The notes beneath the pieces were generated by a model that was given only the letters and a program-made list of their open reading frames with translations, ran no database searches and was not told the DNA's origin. DNA of 61,122 nt from Actinomycetota bacterium (GTDB taxonomy: Bacteria; Actinomycetota; Acidimicrobiia; Acidimicrobiales; Ilumatobacteraceae): contig JAPLAA010000089.1 of assembly GCA_026393475.1 (NCBI GenBank), forward strand, positions 1-61,122. The letters are read 5' to 3'. The translations under genes and the position numbers were made by a program. Shown here in pieces: positions 58,390 through 61,122 of the stretch; positions within the stretch are counted from its first letter, which is position 1; each line of letters starts with the position of its first letter.

Positions 58390-60450
58390 ATGACCGACGC
58401 CACTCCTCCCCCCTCGACGCCCGTTCCGATGCCCGTTCCGATGACCGATTCGAAGGGCCATCTCCTCCTCGGCATCGACACCGGTGGCACCTACACCGAC
58501 GCCGTCGTGTACGACGAGCGCTCGCGGACGGTCGTCGCGAAGGCGAAGTCGCCGACCACGCACCACGACCTCAGCATCGGCATCAGCGGTGCGATCGACG
58601 CGGCGCTCCGCGCCGCCGGCGTGTCGCCGTCGGCGATCGAGCTCGTGTCGCTGTCGACCACGCTGGCGACCAACGCACTCGTCGAGGGCTCGGGCCGTCC
58701 GGTGTGCGCGATCATCATCGGCTTCGACGACGACGTGATCGAGCGCGGCGGCCTGCGCGCCGCGCTCGGGGGCGATCCTGCGGTACTCCTCGCCGGCGGC
58801 CACGACCCGCACGGTGGGGAACGCGCGCCGCTCGATCTCGATCTCCTGGCCAAGCGGGTGGGCGAAGTGGCCGATCGGGTCGACGGGTTCGCCGTGATGT
58901 CGCAGTTCAGCGTGCGCAACCCGGCACACGAGCTGGCGACGGTCGAGCTCATCCGGCGCCTCACCGGCAAGACCGTCACCGCGAGCCATGTGCTGTCCGC
59001 GCAGCTGAACGGTCCGAAGCGAGCGGTGACGGCGATCCTGAACGCACGGCTGGTGCCGATCATCGACCGGCTGGTGGCAACGACCGAGCAGACGCTGGTC
59101 GACCACGGCGTGCACGCCCCGGTGATGGTGGTGCGCGGTGACGGCTCGCTGGTGTCGGCCGACTTCGTGCGTGAACGCCCGATCGAGACGATCCTCTCCG
59201 GTCCGGCGGCGAGCCTGGTCGGTGCTGCCCACCTCACCGGCCTCGACGACGCGATCATCAGCGACATCGGTGGCACCACCACCGACATCGCCGTGCTGCG
59301 CAACGGCATCCCGCTCGTGAGCACCATGGGCGCCACCGTCGGCGGGCACCGCACGATGGTGGCCGCGGTCGAGATGCACACCCACGGCCTCGGCGGCGAC
59401 AGTCAGGTGCGCCACGACGAGCGCGCCGCCGGTGCCGTGCTGCAGCTCGGTCCGCGCCGCGTGATCCCGGTGGCGCTCGCCGCTGCGGCGCACCCGGGCA
59501 TCGTGCATGCGGCGCTCGATCGTCAGTTGGCGGCCGACCCGCCGAGCGATCTCGACGGCGTGTTCGTACTGCTGCTCGACCGCCATCGCACGGGCGACCT
59601 CGACGACACCGAGCGGCGCATCGTCGAGGCCGTCGACGCGGCCGATGGGCACATCGTCACCGCCGCCACGGTAATGACGTCGGCGAGTCGCCAGCGGGTG
59701 ACGGAGCGCCTCGTACGCCGAGGCGTGCTGCAGCTCGCCTCGTTCACCCCCACCGACGCCAACCATGTGCTGGCCGGGCAGCACACGGGCGATGCCGACG
59801 CGGCTCGCAAGGCCGCCCAGCTGTTCGCCCGCCGCCGCGACCGCCTCGGTCGGGCGATCGCCGACGACGCGCCCACGATCTCGCGCCTCACGGTCGACAC
59901 GCTCGTGCGCCGGTCGGCCGAGGCCGTGCTCGCGGCGGCGTTCGAGCACGACGGGCTGCCGGGCGACACGGTGCAGAGCCGTGCGGTGCAGGCGGCGTTG
60001 GGCGGTCATGCCGGGGTGAGCCGGATCTCGGTGGGCCTGACTACGCCGCTGGTCGGTCTGGGCGCCTCGGCACCGAGCTACTACCCCGCGGTGGCGGCCC
60101 TGCTGGGCACGGCCGCGGAGGTGCCCCACGACGCCGATGTCGCCAACGCGATCGGCGCGGTCGTGGGTCGGGTACGCATCTCCCACGACTGCACGGTCTC
60201 GGCGCCGCAGATCGGCCAGTTCGTCGTGCACGCGGGCGACGGGCCGGTGGTGTTCGTGAGCCTCGAGGCGGCCGTCGAGCACGCGACCGACGTGCTGACC
60301 GCACGGGTGCGCCGCGACATGGAGGCCGCCGGTGCGGCCGAGGTGGAGATCGCCACCGACTGGCACGAGTCGACCGTGGAGGTGAGCGGCACCCCCATGT
60401 TCGTGGAGGGACGCCTGCACGTCACCGGCAGCGGACGACCACGCATCTGA
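58390..60450 (+). CDS. hyuA: Hydantoinase/oxoprolinase A-type subunit
   Basis: A 686-residue hydantoinase A/5-oxoprolinase N-terminal protein. The ATPase phosphate loop is LLGIDTGGTYTDAVVYD and the second nucleotide motif SDIGGTTTDIAVL; TILSGPAASLVGAAH completes the actin-like core, and the conserved central HTHGLGGDS segment is present near residue 333. Such subunits phosphorylate an amide oxygen and work with a HyuB partner. No hyuB follows; the next gene encodes LysM. It may use a partner elsewhere, or act alone. The first 20 residues are a Pro-rich tail; an in-frame ATG at 58441 could be the true start. Confidence 0.85.
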   Translation: MTDATPPPSTPVPMPVPMTDSKGHLLLGIDTGGTYTDAVVYDERSRTVVAKAKSPTTHHDLSIGISGAIDAALRAAGVSPSAIELVSLSTTLATNALVEGSGRPVCAIIIGFDDDVIERGGLRAALGGDPAVLLAGGHDPHGGERAPLDLDLLAKRVGEVADRVDGFAVMSQFSVRNPAHELATVELIRRLTGKTVTASHVLSAQLNGPKRAVTAILNARLVPIIDRLVATTEQTLVDHGVHAPVMVVRGDGSLVSADFVRERPIETILSGPAASLVGAAHLTGLDDAIISDIGGTTTDIAVLRNGIPLVSTMGATVGGHRTMVAAVEMHTHGLGGDSQVRHDERAAGAVLQLGPRRVIPVALAAAAHPGIVHAALDRQLAADPPSDLDGVFVLLLDRHRTGDLDDTERRIVEAVDAADGHIVTAATVMTSASRQRVTERLVRRGVLQLASFTPTDANHVLAGQHTGDADAARKAAQLFARRRDRLGRAIADDAPTISRLTVDTLVRRSAEAVLAAAFEHDGLPGDTVQSRAVQAALGGHAGVSRISVGLTTPLVGLGASAPSYYPAVAALLGTAAEVPHDADVANAIGAVVGRVRISHDCTVSAPQIGQFVVHAGDGPVVFVSLEAAVEHATDVLTARVRRDMEAAGAAEVEIATDWHESTVEVSGTPMFVEGRLHVTGSGRPRI

Positions 60451-60533
60451 CGAGCTACCACGACCCCGGAATCGAGTCGCGGATCCTCCGACCCGGCTGA
60501 CCAGGGCGAACCACTGCGGGGTCGGGGATTTCT

Positions 60534-60550
60534 GTCAAGAAACTCTCAAG
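60534..60550. promoter_or_regulatory. 11-bp-phased TCAAG direct repeat upstream of the LysM gene
   Basis: GTCAAG at 60534 and CTCAAG at 60545, one turn apart, 30 bp before the LysM gene. Layout matches the pair at 25558-25574, consistent with an OmpR/PhoB-class site. Confidence 0.4.
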
Positions 60551-60580
60551 TCGCCCCGGCGATGGGCCGATCACTTGGAC

Positions 60581-61122
60581 ATGCGCCGCACGACGAGGAC
60601 CTTCCGACTCGCACTCGCCAGCCTCACCGTTGCCGTCTCGATGACCGCAGTGGGAGCGCCGGCGAGCCCGGCGGCTGCCGCCCCGGCACCGTCGTCGTCG
60701 AGCACCGGCACCTACGTGGTGAAGCAGGACGACACGTTCTTCGGCATCGCCAAGAAGCTCGGTGTCTCGATGAACGCACTGCTGGCGGCGAACGCGATGA
60801 CGGTGAACAGCGTGATCCACCCCGGCATGGTGCTCGTCGTGCCGGCGGGCGCGACGGCCTCGCTGCAGACGACCAGCTCGACGAGTTCGACGAGCTCGAA
60901 CAGCACGGCCGGCCGGGCGCCGGCCACCACCTACGTGGTGCAGACCAACGACGCCCTGTTCAACATCGCCCGGAAGTACGGCGTCAGCCTGAACGGCCTG
61001 TTGCAGGCGAACAACCTCAAGATCGACAGCGTGGTGCTCCCCGGGCGCACGCTCACCATCCCGGCCGGGGGCACGCTGGCCGTCTCCCCCACGCCTGCTT
61101 CCCCCGGCCAGGCAACTCCGAC
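60581..61122 (+). CDS. Secreted LysM-domain protein (3' end outside window)
   Basis: The 180 visible codons begin at the ATG at 60581 with a Sec signal peptide (RRTTRTFRLALASLTVAVSMTAVGAPASPAAAA). Two LysM modules follow: TYVVKQDDTFFGIAKKLGVSMNALLAAN (about residues 45-88) and TYVVQTNDALFNIARKYGVSLNGLLQANNL (about 117-160). A Thr/Ser-rich linker lies between. LysM binds N-acetylglucosamine of peptidoglycan, so the product is a cell-wall-targeted, exported protein; a catalytic or structural domain may lie beyond the right edge, where a Pro/Thr-rich stretch begins. Confidence 0.9.
   Translation, partial: MRRTTRTFRLALASLTVAVSMTAVGAPASPAAAAPAPSSSSTGTYVVKQDDTFFGIAKKLGVSMNALLAANAMTVNSVIHPGMVLVVPAGATASLQTTSSTSSTSSNSTAGRAPATTYVVQTNDALFNIARKYGVSLNGLLQANNLKIDSVVLPGRTLTIPAGGTLAVSPTPASPGQATP

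Noticed and set aside
1-61122. tRNA, rRNA, prophage or transposase genes
   Set aside because: No cloverleaf, conserved rRNA stretch, integrase or transposase motif was seen on reading both strands.

Overview
The window is very GC-rich, densely packed actinobacterial DNA. The gene content (F420-type luciferase-like oxidoreductase, ECF sigma factor, secreted protein with repeated 'RILDTRDGTG' modules, many FAD/NAD oxidoreductases, PEP carboxylase) and many GTG starts suggest an aerobic, marine or soil Acidimicrobiia bacterium close to Ilumatobacter. That placement is an inference. I see no rRNA, tRNA, CRISPR, phage or insertion sequence. The region reads as chromosome backbone with catabolic and sensory islands.

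Layout. 1-11.6 kb: fatty acid desaturase (cut by the window edge), cytochrome P450, beta-keto acid cleavage enzyme, patatin lipase, ankyrin and cupin proteins, LLM oxidoreductase, methyltransferase, ilvE, an NTF2-like/SDR pair, an ECF sigma factor and an AhpD-like protein. 12.0-16.6 kb: the most coherent system in the window, a sulfide/persulfide island. It holds a sulfide:quinone oxidoreductase-like flavoprotein, a TusE/DsrC-like carrier, a DsrE3-like protein, a CstR-type repressor with two cysteines and no histidine, a CstB-like persulfide dioxygenase-rhodanese fusion, and a single-domain rhodanese. Matching 18-bp palindromes (GATACCN6GGGTATC type) sit in front of three transcription units. 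16.6-25.5 kb: beta-propeller protein, SDR, UPF0303 protein, ABM monooxygenase, secreted triple-repeat protein, alcohol dehydrogenase, membrane cytochrome c, and a Tat-exported multicopper oxidase.

25.6-37.7 kb: two MBL hydrolases, N-acyl-D-amino-acid deacylase, thiolase, NifU-like protein, an overlapping PhyH dioxygenase/FAD oxidoreductase pair, phosphofructokinase, DEAD-box helicase, SHOCT protein and a frameshifted HAD phosphatase. 37.8-47.4 kb: molybdopterin oxidoreductase, an H-NOX gene 4 bp upstream of a hybrid histidine kinase (probable NO sensing), a PhnD-like soluble protein, a second desaturase divergent from an HTH regulator, a malate/lactate dehydrogenase family enzyme, and an overlapping PfkB kinase/P-loop kinase pair. 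47.4-61.1 kb: DAO-type oxidase, response regulator-EAL protein, and a GntR regulator divergent from a three-gene, translationally coupled operon (FAH hydrolase, extradiol-type VOC protein, FAD monooxygenase) that looks like aromatic ring hydroxylation, meta-cleavage and hydrolysis. PEP carboxylase, a VOC-bicupin fusion divergent from an orphan HyuA-like protein, and a secreted LysM protein cut by the right edge follow.

Recurrent non-coding structure includes a family of intergenic hairpins with GATGAGRGATGAG arms (three copies), several operator-like palindromes, and 11-bp-phased TCAAG repeats. Two genes (TusE/DsrC-like and HAD) appear to have lost one base each. These are either real mutations or consensus errors. 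All functions are read from motifs in the translated sequence; no database search was possible.
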